The position numbers were made by a program, and so were the translations under genes. Of a DNA stretch of 64,000 bases, positions 29,780-37,216 are shown piece by piece. Each line of letters starts with the position of its first letter. The stretch's first letter is position 1. Source of the DNA: Methylomicrobium agile (GTDB lineage Bacteria; Pseudomonadota; Gammaproteobacteria; Methylococcales; Methylomonadaceae). The DNA is taken from contig NZ_JPOJ01000001.1 in NCBI RefSeq assembly GCF_000733855.1, positions 3,675,001 through 3,739,000 of the forward strand. The letters are read 5' to 3'. The notes beneath the pieces are model-generated. The model saw nothing but the letters and a program-made list of their open reading frames with translations. It searched no databases and was not told the origin of the DNA.

Positions 29780-30562
29780 GTGGCAGCACAAATTTTGTTT
29801 CAACCGGGTAAATGGTTGAGTATGGGGCTTGTCTTATCCAGCGGATTGATTACGGCTTGTGCGTCGAATCCTCCTATGGCTCTGGAAAGAGCGCGAGCGG
29901 ACTATCAGCAAACGATGCACGACCCTGCCGTTCGGTCCTATGCTTCCGCCGACTTGTTCGCGGCGCAAAATCTGTTGCAGCAGGCGGAAAATACCTGGGA
30001 AGAGGACGAAGATTTTGATGAGACGTCGCACCTTTCCTATCTGACGACTCTCAAGCTGGCGCTGGCGCGGGCAAATGCCGAGCGAAGTGCCTCGGACAGA
30101 GACTTCAAAAACTTCAGCGCCCAGAAAGACCAGATACGCCTGGAAGCCCGCGATGCCGAAATTCAGAAACTGAAAGCCAGAAAGGTGCCGGAAGGCATTC
30201 TGGTGACGCTGGGGGACGTTTTGTTCGATACGGCCCGCGCCGATCTCAAACCCGGCAGTCTGCAGAAACTATATCCGCTCGTCGACTATTTAAGGCAGCA
30301 TGCCGATACCATGGTAAAGATCGAAGGCTATACCGACAGCCGAGGTTCGGAGGCTTACAACGAAGAGCTTTCCTCTAGACGAGCGGAAGCGGTCAGGGAC
30401 TTTCTGGCAGGTAACGGGATCTCGGCGCAACGCATGACGGTGCAAGGCATGGGGGAGAACTTTCCGATCGCTTCGAACTCGACTTCGGCAGGAAGGCAGC
30501 AAAACCGCCGCGTTGACGTCACCATCACCGATGCCTCGAAAGCGGGCGCGTCGATGCAGTAG
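29780..30562 (+). CDS. OmpA-family lipoprotein with N-terminal DUF4398-like helices
   Basis: A 260-residue envelope protein. The start is GTG 29780, with GGAGGTG about five bases upstream. The signal peptide ends GLITAC (lipidated Cys near 27). Residues about 30-125 are helical and acidic, similar to the preceding DUF4398 lipoprotein. The C-terminal domain is OmpA-like: VTLGDVLFDTARADLKPGS, EGYTDSRGSEAYNEELS, SSRRAEAVRDFL and a final QQNRRVDVTI. It should bind peptidoglycan. Its pairing with the upstream lipoprotein suggests duplication and specialisation. Confidence 0.88.
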   Translation: MAAQILFQPGKWLSMGLVLSSGLITACASNPPMALERARADYQQTMHDPAVRSYASADLFAAQNLLQQAENTWEEDEDFDETSHLSYLTTLKLALARANAERSASDRDFKNFSAQKDQIRLEARDAEIQKLKARKVPEGILVTLGDVLFDTARADLKPGSLQKLYPLVDYLRQHADTMVKIEGYTDSRGSEAYNEELSSRRAEAVRDFLAGNGISAQRMTVQGMGENFPIASNSTSAGRQQNRRVDVTITDASKAGASMQ

Positions 30563-30629
30563 GCCGAGAAGGCGCATTTGTTCCGCGATGTGCCAGGGGC
30601 GGCCGACGGGGGCGCGAAACGAACCCGCT

Positions 30630-31205
30630 TCAGCGGGATTCCATGTCCAGCGGCCGCCGGGACCAGAGATCGGCATTCCTGATGAATATTGTCGTCATCG
30701 AGATGTAGCCCGATGCCAAAGCCAGGATCAGGCTGGTCAATGCGACCGGAGCCGCAATGGTCGATAGACTCTCCCATCCCAATCCCGCGATCACCGCGCC
30801 GGCGGCGATCAGTTGAAACAAAGTCTTCAGTTTGCTCAGGCGTTCGGTCCGGATCATTACGCCCAGACAGGGCGCCATGCTGCGGAATCCCTGCACCGCA
30901 AATTCGCGCGCGAGCAGCAGCAACACCATCCACAGCGGAATCCAGGCCGGATAGCGGCAGGCCAGGAATACCAGCAGCACGTTGGACATAATCTTGTCCG
31001 CCAAGGGATCGAGAAACGCACCGACGTTGCTGACGCAATTGAGGCGCCTTGCCGCCCAGCCATCTACCAGATCGGTCAGACCGGCCGCCAGAAACAGGGC
31101 AAAAGCCCATCGGTAGTCGGCCGAATCCGTCTCTGCAAGGAGTCCCATCACGGGCAGCAGCATAACAATGCGCGAAAGCGTCAGTAGATTGGGAAGCCAA
31201 GTCAT
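30630..31205 (-). CDS. pgsA: CDP-alcohol phosphatidyltransferase (PgsA-like)
   Basis: A 191-residue integral membrane enzyme of the CDP-alcohol phosphatidyltransferase family. The catalytic motif DG(x2)AR(x8)G(x3)D(x3)D is complete in DLVDGWAARRLNC and GAFLDPLADK. Length and N-terminus (WLPNLLTLSRIVMLLPV) fit phosphatidylglycerophosphate synthase, which makes the precursor of phosphatidylglycerol. A related paralogue with another head group cannot be excluded. GGAG lies about ten bases before ATG 31205. It converges on the OmpA lipoprotein gene. Confidence 0.78.
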   Translation of the reverse strand: MTWLPNLLTLSRIVMLLPVMGLLAETDSADYRWAFALFLAAGLTDLVDGWAARRLNCVSNVGAFLDPLADKIMSNVLLVFLACRYPAWIPLWMVLLLLAREFAVQGFRSMAPCLGVMIRTERLSKLKTLFQLIAAGAVIAGLGWESLSTIAAPVALTSLILALASGYISMTTIFIRNADLWSRRPLDMESR

Positions 31206-31566
31206 GAGTCAATCTCCAAAGAAGCGTTGACGATCGCGGTCTGGATGCATCCCGCAAATCGCAGGGCGAAGTTGCCGATCCGAAAGAATCCATAAATTAC
31301 CATCATTGCGCCGGCCCGAGCAAACAATGGTATTTTCGAAGCGGAGCGGGCTGCCGTTGATGCGGAGGAAGAATTTTTTAAGCGGCCATCTTTGGAATGG
31401 CGGAAGAAAGGGTATATTATCAGGCCGTTGCCCGCGTTTCCCGACCGATTCAGTAGGGATAAAGGCTTGTTTATTTTAAATGATGCAGCGCAGGCGGCAT
31501 TTCAACGCGAGAGTCGAAGGTATCGGCTAGCCATAGCCGAATTGTTCTTATGTGTGGAGGTTAATA
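31206..31566. other. Gene-free divergent region
   Basis: 361 bp between divergent genes. No convincing promoter hexamers, repeat or short gene was found; it must hold the start signals for both neighbours. Confidence 0.35.
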
Positions 31567-32208
31567 ATGAAAATAACAAAACGGCACGGACAAAAAACAG
31601 GAAGTTCCTGGAGTAGAGGACAAAGTTTAGTGTTGCGCTCGGCAAAGCGGGTGGTGCGGCTGGCGCATCTGCTGATGTTTGCCTTAATCTTGCAGCAGCC
31701 CGTTTATGCCCATCGGGGCGATGCAAACGATGCGGATCCGTGCAGAATCAAAGTCAGCAACGAGTGGATTCATTTCGCGGCCTATACGCCGACTTTCAGC
31801 GAAAACAAGAGCTACTGCAGATCGATACCGAAGGTCGGCATGACCAATCTGGTTTTCGATTACGAAGGCAAGCAGTTGCGCCATGTCAGCATCGAATTCG
31901 AAGTCACCAAGGAGCCGGAAGGCACGCGGATTTTCTATCGGCCGCCAAGCGCCAGCAAAACCGGTACGGTGGAAGGTGCGGTCGATTTCAACCAGTTCGG
32001 CGCCGGCAATTATCTGGTTCACGTGACCATCGACAACGATAACGAAAAAGTCGATACGCATATTCCGTTCTCGGTCGGCATCGAGGGCGACGAATCGTTC
32101 GTCAAGGTCAAAAAGTTCCTGTTTACGGTTGCGGTCTGCATCGTGATCGGCTATCTGTGCTTCAGGTATGCGCGGAGCGGAAAAAGCGGCCAGCCTAACT
32201 CGGCTTGA
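31567..32208 (+). CDS. Exported protein of unknown function with C-terminal membrane anchor
   Basis: A 213-residue protein with a basic N-terminus, a hydrophobic signal (residues about 35-48) cleaved near VYAH, a periplasmic domain and a C-terminal helix (KKFLFTVAVCIVIGYLCF) before a short basic tail. The mature start AHRGDANDADPC and a second Cys in KSYCRSIPK could form a disulfide or bind metal. The beta-rich middle (LVFDYEGKQLRHVSIEFEV) looks like an immunoglobulin- or cupredoxin-type sandwich, but no family was recognised. GGAGG precedes ATG 31567 by six bases. It stands alone and ends in a strong hairpin terminator. Confidence 0.75.
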   Translation: MKITKRHGQKTGSSWSRGQSLVLRSAKRVVRLAHLLMFALILQQPVYAHRGDANDADPCRIKVSNEWIHFAAYTPTFSENKSYCRSIPKVGMTNLVFDYEGKQLRHVSIEFEVTKEPEGTRIFYRPPSASKTGTVEGAVDFNQFGAGNYLVHVTIDNDNEKVDTHIPFSVGIEGDESFVKVKKFLFTVAVCIVIGYLCFRYARSGKSGQPNSA

Positions 32209-32231
32209 AACGGCGAATTCCTGACCTTTGA

Positions 32232-32256
32232 AAAAGGCCGCAGAAGCGGCCTTTTT
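32232..32256. terminator. Bidirectional terminator
   Basis: AAAAGGCCGC (32232-32241), loop AGAA, GCGGCCTTTT (32246-32255), with an A-run on one side and a T-run on the other. It lies between the convergent exported-protein gene and moeA and can serve both strands. Confidence 0.92.
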
Positions 32257-32259
32257 TAC

Positions 32260-33519
32260 TTAGAACAAGCCGGCGAACGGTTTCACCCAGACCGTCTCTC
32301 CGGCTTTTACGTTGCCCCTGTCGTGTTCCAGAATGATCAAAGCGTTCGCGAGGCTCATCGAACTCAAGATGCCAGAACCCTGATTGCCGGTGCTTCGAAC
32401 TGTCCATTCGCCGTTTCGATCCGGGCCGATGATCCCTCGGGGGACTTCGGTGCGTCCCGGCTTCTTGCGCAGGTCGTCCAGCGTTCGGGCCCGGAAAACC
32501 GGCACGATCGGCTTGTTATCGATTCCGAGCATTTTTTCGAGCGCGGGCAGAACAAGGAGATAAAAAGTCACCATGACCGCGACCGGGTTGCCGGGCAACC
32601 CGAAGAATACCCCATTGCCGATCCGGCCGAAGGCAAGAGGGCGGCCGGGTTTGACCGCGACCTTCCAGAAGCCGATCCGTCCCGAAGCTTGCAGCGCGGT
32701 TTTGGTGTAATCGGCTTCCCCCGAAGAAACGCCGCCGGTCGAAACGATCACATCGGTGAACTCGGCGGCCTGATCGAAAGCGTTCAGCAGTGCGTCGGGC
32801 CGGTCTTCGACGATGCCGAGATTGATCACTTCGATATCGGGCCGATCGAGCGCCGCCCACAGGCTGTAGCGGTTGCTGTCGTAGAGGCCGCCCGCCTTGG
32901 GCGTCGTTCCGATACTGAAAATTTCGTCCCCGGTCGAGGCGATCGCGATCCGGAGTTTGCGGACCACATTGATTTCGGGAATGCCGAGTGAAGCGAGCAG
33001 GCCAATGTCGGGCGGGGTCAGCCATTTGCCCGGATAGAGGATCGTCTGGCCTTGACGGATGTCTTCGCCGGCCCGGCGCACGTTCTGGCCCGGCTTATGG
33101 CGTCCGTCGATCAGCACGGTATTGCCGCGCCGTTCCGCATGTTCCTGCATGACCACCGTATCGAGCCCTTCCGGCATCGGGGCGCCCGTCATGATGCGCA
33201 GGCATTGGCCGGGATTGAGCTTGCCCTGAAATGGTTCGCCGGCGTAAGCCTTGCCGGCAATCTCCAAAATGCGCGTGCCTTCCGCCGGCAAATCGGCCCC
33301 GTTCAGCGCATAACCGTCGACCGCCGAGTTGGTATGCCCCGGTACATTGAAATCGGCCGTGATGGCTTCGGCCAGGGTACGGCCGCGCGCATTTTCGATA
33401 TTCACCCGTTCGTAGCCGCCAAGCGGCGGCGATGCGGCCAGAATGCGGGCCAGCGCATCGTTCAGCGGAATCAGTCCGGGTTCGTGGATGTCGCCGCAGG
33501 CGGGTTGGATTTTGATCAT
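32260..33519 (-). CDS. moeA: Molybdopterin molybdotransferase MoeA
   Basis: Inserts molybdenum into molybdopterin-AMP to form molybdenum cofactor. The 419-residue product shows DFNVPGHTNSAVDGYAL, the MoCF-domain stretch STGGVSSGEADYTK and GLPGNPVAVMVTF. The start is ATG 33519, which overlaps the soxA stop by four bases (ATGA); upstream in-frame Met codons lie inside soxA and add no homology. It is the last gene of the thiD-thiE-soxXYZA transcript. No molybdoenzyme gene lies in the window. Confidence 0.95.
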   Translation of the reverse strand: MIKIQPACGDIHEPGLIPLNDALARILAASPPLGGYERVNIENARGRTLAEAITADFNVPGHTNSAVDGYALNGADLPAEGTRILEIAGKAYAGEPFQGKLNPGQCLRIMTGAPMPEGLDTVVMQEHAERRGNTVLIDGRHKPGQNVRRAGEDIRQGQTILYPGKWLTPPDIGLLASLGIPEINVVRKLRIAIASTGDEIFSIGTTPKAGGLYDSNRYSLWAALDRPDIEVINLGIVEDRPDALLNAFDQAAEFTDVIVSTGGVSSGEADYTKTALQASGRIGFWKVAVKPGRPLAFGRIGNGVFFGLPGNPVAVMVTFYLLVLPALEKMLGIDNKPIVPVFRARTLDDLRKKPGRTEVPRGIIGPDRNGEWTVRSTGNQGSGILSSMSLANALIILEHDRGNVKAGETVWVKPFAGLF

Positions 33520-34436
33520 TTGCGTGTACTGGGTCCGGAGATCGGAACGCCGTTGCTCATGTAGCTCAGGAAATATTCGAGATTGCGCAGGACGGCGCTT
33601 TGCGCGGGCGGTGCTTCGGCTCTGATTTGCGTCAGGCATTCGCGAAAACGCCGGTGCAGGGTGCCCATTTCGCTCCATTTCAACCGGTAAGCCGGCCAGT
33701 TGGCGGTATGGCCGAGCGATGCGCCGAGGATTTCGGAACGGAGGCGCTTGCCGGCGTTTTGCACATGGCAGGTCGCGCAGGCGAAATTCAGTTGGCCGTG
33801 GCGTTCGTAATAAAAGTCCTTGCCTTGTTGATAAGCTGCTAGGGCACGCAGGTCGGCTTCAGGAATCACCGTTTTGATCGCTTTCCCGTGCGAGGTGTAG
33901 GCCATGTAGGCGAGCAGTTGGGTGATCTCGCCTGTTTCGGCGTCCAGCGGTTTTTCGCGGTTTCTTTCCCGGCAGTCGTTCAGCGCTTGGGCGAGCGTGA
34001 CGACTTCGCCTTTGTCTTTATCCCATTGCGGATAGCGATGCGCGATACCGATGCCTTTATTCGGAAAACAGTCGGCATAGCGGCCGCCGGTTTGCGGAAA
34101 AGGCATATTGAACAGCTTTTCGCCTTGTTCGATCGCCTCTTCATAAGGCGGAAATTCTTCGATCGCCTGCCAGGATTCGCGCGCGACCGGGTCGATCGCA
34201 TAGACGCCGTTGGCGTAATCGCTCAGGTGCAACTGCGGGAAGAGCCGGCGGTAATGTTCCCTGAATTGCTGCCGGTCTTGCTGCGGTGCGGCATGCAGGG
34301 GGAAAGCGACAAGCAGGAGGCCAGAGAGCAAAACGCTTTTCGTAGGGTACGCTGTGCGTACCTTTCTGAAATTTTGACACTTACGAAAGATTTGAAAAAG
34401 GTACGCACAGCGTACCCTACCTTCATTTGAGGACAT
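33516..34436 (-). CDS. soxA: Sulfur oxidation c-type cytochrome SoxA (start disrupted by a repeat)
   Basis: Subunit of SoxAX, which conjugates sulfur compounds to the SoxY Cys in the periplasm. The mature part has the SoxA pattern: NKGIGIAHRYPQWD after a degenerate first heme site (YADCF), one heme motif CATCH, and a late ligand Cys in FRECLTQIRAEA. The ancestral start was very probably ATG 34426, overlapping the soxZ stop, giving MKSVLLSGLLLVAFPLHA as signal. A palindromic repeat (34342-34420) plus a 3-bp duplication adds 83 bp there and breaks that frame. The present frame is open only from ATG 34436 or 34454 inside soxZ, putting about 30 repeat-encoded residues before the signal. Function may be impaired. 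Confidence 0.85.
   Translation of the reverse strand: MSSNEGRVRCAYLFQIFRKCQNFRKVRTAYPTKSVLLSGLLLVAFPLHAAPQQDRQQFREHYRRLFPQLHLSDYANGVYAIDPVARESWQAIEEFPPYEEAIEQGEKLFNMPFPQTGGRYADCFPNKGIGIAHRYPQWDKDKGEVVTLAQALNDCRERNREKPLDAETGEITQLLAYMAYTSHGKAIKTVIPEADLRALAAYQQGKDFYYERHGQLNFACATCHVQNAGKRLRSEILGASLGHTANWPAYRLKWSEMGTLHRRFRECLTQIRAEAPPAQSAVLRNLEYFLSYMSNGVPISGPSTRK
34342..34420. repeat. REP-like palindrome inserted at the soxA start
   Basis: A 79-bp element with perfect 24-bp inverted arms, beginning GTAGGGTACGCTGTGCGTAC and ending in its exact complement, around a 31-bp A+T-rich loop. It is flanked by GAA on both sides on the soxA strand (34424-34422 and 34341-34339). Taking out 80 bp plus one GAA restores an in-frame soxA start. 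Confidence 0.9.
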
Positions 34437-34734
34437 GCTCTTCGCTGTCTTCATTGCCGAGATTGTCGATCCATTCGATCTTGATTTTGTCGCCGGGCTC
34501 GCCGCCTTTCAGCATGAACGCGAAATACGGGTCTTTCGAAATGCTCATGCCCACCTGGCAGTTCATGACCGTCTTGTCGTTGTGGCTCAACCTCAGTTCC
34601 CGGATGAAATGGGCCGGAATCGGTTGGTTCGTCTTCGGATCCTTGCTGCGGCCGGTTTCCATCGGGTGCGTGATCAGGGTCCGGATCTGAGTCTTGGCTT
34701 CGAGGCGTTTGGCGCGAATTTTGATGCTAGACAT
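34423..34734 (-). CDS. soxZ: Sulfur carrier complex subunit SoxZ
   Basis: A 103-residue partner of SoxY forming the periplasmic carrier for sulfur intermediates. Sequence fits the family throughout: MSSIKIRAKRLEAKTQIRTL, PAHFIRELRLSHNDK and ISKDPYFAFMLKGGEPGD. It has no signal peptide of its own, as usual; it is exported with SoxY. It starts 3 bp after soxY, and its stop overlaps the original soxA start. Confidence 0.94.
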   Translation of the reverse strand: MSSIKIRAKRLEAKTQIRTLITHPMETGRSKDPKTNQPIPAHFIRELRLSHNDKTVMNCQVGMSISKDPYFAFMLKGGEPGDKIKIEWIDNLGNEDSEEHVLK

Positions 34735-34737
34735 TTT

Positions 34738-35205
34738 TCAACCTCCGCAACCGCCGATCGTGACTTTGACCAGTTGTCTGGCGCTGTACAGGCCGCCAGA
34801 GGTTTCCGCGACCGCGATCACTTCGGAGGTCTCGGCCATTTTCAGGCGTGCCGAAACGACGGGATCGAGATCGGGCGATAGCTCGAAGCACGCGGCCAGC
34901 GGTACCGGATTTTTCGCCACGAAGATCGAGACGGTGCTGACGCCGGGCAGGGAACTGCTGACCGTGATCGGCACGATCGCGCCGTTTTCGGCGATCAGCG
35001 GAATCTTGATTTCGATGTCTTTGCTTTCGGTGATTTTTTGGTCCTTGAATGATCGTTTCAGCGATTCTTCGAGCGGGCCTTGTTTGAAGTTTTCGGCCCG
35101 CCATTCGGCGAATACCTTGAGCGGCGCAAACAGGCCCAAGGTCGAAGCCAGCGAATAGGCGCTGAAAGCCAGCGATTTTCCAAGGAAAGAGCGGCGGGTG
35201 GTCAT
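34738..35205 (-). CDS. soxY: Sulfur carrier protein SoxY
   Basis: Carries sulfur intermediates on a C-terminal Cys during thiosulfate or sulfide oxidation. The 155-residue product starts with a twin-arginine signal (MTTRRSFLGKSLAFSAYSL), explaining export of the folded SoxYZ pair. It ends in the swinging-arm motif KVTIGGCGG. The start at 35205 overlaps the soxX stop by four bases (ATGA). Confidence 0.95.
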   Translation of the reverse strand: MTTRRSFLGKSLAFSAYSLASTLGLFAPLKVFAEWRAENFKQGPLEESLKRSFKDQKITESKDIEIKIPLIAENGAIVPITVSSSLPGVSTVSIFVAKNPVPLAACFELSPDLDPVVSARLKMAETSEVIAVAETSGGLYSARQLVKVTIGGCGG

Positions 35206-35546
35206 GGCAGACTCCATAAATAGTCGACGATCCGGTCGATTTCGTCGGGAGTGAGAATCCTGTTTCTGCCGAACGGCGGCATACTGGTTTCGGGGTTGAA
35301 GCGGGTCGCGTTGAAGATCTGTTCTCGCAGCGGCGCTTTATCCTTGAAACGCGTTTTCAAAGCCGCCAGCGGTGGGCCGATATCGCCGGGCGATTCGCCG
35401 CCGTCGATCGCGTGGCAGGCTAGGCAGTTGCCTTTGTTGCGGTCGAAGGCCAACTGCTTGCCGTCCTTCAAACGATCTTCCGGCTTGTGAGCGGTAGGGG
35501 CGCAGGCGGCCAGTAGTCCGAACAAAACCAGTAACGGGAATTTCAT
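35202..35546 (-). CDS. soxX: Sulfur oxidation c-type cytochrome SoxX
   Basis: Monoheme cytochrome partner of SoxA, 114 residues. An N-terminal signal ends LLAAC, which could be lipidated. The heme site CLACH follows, with GDIGPPLAALKTRF and a Met ligand in TSMPPFGRNRILT. The start ATG 35546 overlaps the thiE stop by four bases and its own stop overlaps soxY, so the whole operon is translationally coupled. Confidence 0.92.
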   Translation of the reverse strand: MKFPLLVLFGLLAACAPTAHKPEDRLKDGKQLAFDRNKGNCLACHAIDGGESPGDIGPPLAALKTRFKDKAPLREQIFNATRFNPETSMPPFGRNRILTPDEIDRIVDYLWSLP

Positions 35547-36163
35547 TGGCTATCGAACAGGCGTTGATAGGCGTGGGCCGAAAGCTCCGGATCGCGGTCG
35601 AAAATACCGCCGATCACGGCCAGCAAATCGGCTCCGGCCGCGAGCAGCGCCGCGCCGTTTTCGGGCAGAATGCCGCCGATCGCGACGATCGGAATCGACA
35701 GCGCCTGCTTGGCCTGCCGAAGCGTATCCGGATGCGCGGGAGAAGCCAAAGGCTTCGTGCCGGAAGGGAAAAAACGTCCGAAAGCCGCATAAGTTGCGCC
35801 GTGCGCCTGGGCTTCCAGCGCCCGTTCGAGCGAGTCGTAGCAGGAAATGCCGATGATCGCATCGGTGCCGAGCCGCTCCCGGGCCTCGCGGATATGGCCG
35901 TCATTCTTGCCGAGATGCACGCCGTCGGCGCCGGCTTCCAGCGTCAGTCCGATGTTGTCGTTGATCAGCAGCGGGACTCGATGCCGGTGGCAGACCTTGA
36001 CCAGTTCGCGGGCCAAAGTCAGCGCATCGTGGGGATGTTTGTCGCGGTATTGTACGACGACCGCGCCGCCGCGAATCGCGGCCTCGACTTCGGCGATGAC
36101 CGTGGCCGGCGATTTGCCGTCGGTTTGGGTGATTGCGTACAGCCCGCGTGGAGGGAATCTCAT
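35543..36163 (-). CDS. thiE: Thiamine-phosphate synthase
   Basis: Joins HMP pyrophosphate and thiazole phosphate to make thiamine phosphate. The 206-residue product has VVVQYRDKHP, LLINDNIGLTLEAGADGVHLG and the phosphate-binding AIGGILPENGAALLAAG. ATG 36163 is chosen; it overlaps the thiD stop. Upstream in-frame sequence belongs to thiD. It sits directly before soxX with overlapping codons. Confidence 0.95.
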   Translation of the reverse strand: MRFPPRGLYAITQTDGKSPATVIAEVEAAIRGGAVVVQYRDKHPHDALTLARELVKVCHRHRVPLLINDNIGLTLEAGADGVHLGKNDGHIREARERLGTDAIIGISCYDSLERALEAQAHGATYAAFGRFFPSGTKPLASPAHPDTLRQAKQALSIPIVAIGGILPENGAALLAAGADLLAVIGGIFDRDPELSAHAYQRLFDSQ

Positions 36164-36951
36164 ACGCCCGCCTCCATCCAGAACAGGCGGTCCGGATTGT
36201 GCTGGCCCTTGCCGGGCGGATAGCCGTGCCGCAGCGCATTCCAGGTATATTCCTGCGCTTCGTAAGCGGCCTGTGCCGGAGTCAGCCCCTGGGCCAGAAG
36301 CCCCGCGATGCAGGCCGCCATCGTGCAGCCGGAGCCGTGATAGCTTTCGGGCAGCCGGTCCCAATGGAAGGTTTCGATACGGCGTCCGTCGTGATAGAGT
36401 CGGTTGCTGACCGTCGGCGTCGTTTCGTGCGCGCCGGTAACCAGTACATAGCGGCAGCCTTTTTCCAGCAAAGCCGGCCCGCATTCGTCCAGATCCACGA
36501 GCCCTGCCAGCTGGCGCGCTTCCTGACTGTTGGGCGTCAGCACGGTCGTACGTGGCAGCAGGAGATCGACGATCGCATCGATCAATTTCCGATCCGACAT
36601 TTCCGCGCCGCCGCCGGCCGCGAGCACCGGATCGAGCACGACCGGAATGTGCGGATGCTGTTGCAGGATCGCATGGATCGCTTCGGCGGTTTTATGATGG
36701 CCGATCAGGCCGATTTTGAAGACCTTGACGTCCAGATCCGCCAACACGGTTTCGGCCTGGTTAATGATGTCTTCGGGGTTCTGCGGCAACAGCTTCTTGA
36801 CGTTTCGAGTATCCTGCTCGGTCAGCGCGGTAATCACGCTCGCGGCATGGCAATGCTGGCTGACCAGCGTTTCGATATCGGCCTGCACGCCGGCCCCGCC
36901 GCTCGGGTCATGGCCGGAAAAGCAGAGTACGATAGGACGGGTGATCGACAT
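36160..36951 (-). CDS. thiD: Hydroxymethylpyrimidine/phosphomethylpyrimidine kinase
   Basis: Phosphorylates HMP and HMP phosphate for thiamine synthesis. The 263-residue product shows SGHDPSGGAGVQADIE, VVLDPVLAAGGGAEMSD and the anion hole ESYHGSGCTMAACIAG. ATG 36951 is the likely start, though a TTG at 36966 is possible. It heads the run thiD-thiE-soxXYZA-moeA. No TPP riboswitch signature was found in the leader up to 37100. Confidence 0.95.
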   Translation of the reverse strand: MSITRPIVLCFSGHDPSGGAGVQADIETLVSQHCHAASVITALTEQDTRNVKKLLPQNPEDIINQAETVLADLDVKVFKIGLIGHHKTAEAIHAILQQHPHIPVVLDPVLAAGGGAEMSDRKLIDAIVDLLLPRTTVLTPNSQEARQLAGLVDLDECGPALLEKGCRYVLVTGAHETTPTVSNRLYHDGRRIETFHWDRLPESYHGSGCTMAACIAGLLAQGLTPAQAAYEAQEYTWNALRHGYPPGKGQHNPDRLFWMEAGV

Positions 36952-37216
36952 AGCGAAAGGCAACAATTCAACTCAATTGCTTATTTTAACCCGAAAAGCC
37001 GATGGGAGGCAGTCGAGCGTACCATATACCCTACATAGCCCGGGCTGACAAGGGGTATCACGATAAGCGTTCGGCGGGTAGAACGAAAAGGGGAAGTGAT
37101 GATCGACCAAATCCTTAATTCTATAACATGCGTTGCGACGTCAGTGGAGATGAACGTTCGATTGGGGTATTATCTAAAGCTTCAATTCCAAACATTAAGG
37201 TCCTTCGAGATTTATT

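Noticed and set aside
36952-37100. Search for a TPP riboswitch before thiD
   Set aside because: None of the conserved blocks (CTGAGA, ACCTGA and GGATAATGCCAGCG-like) are present on the minus strand.
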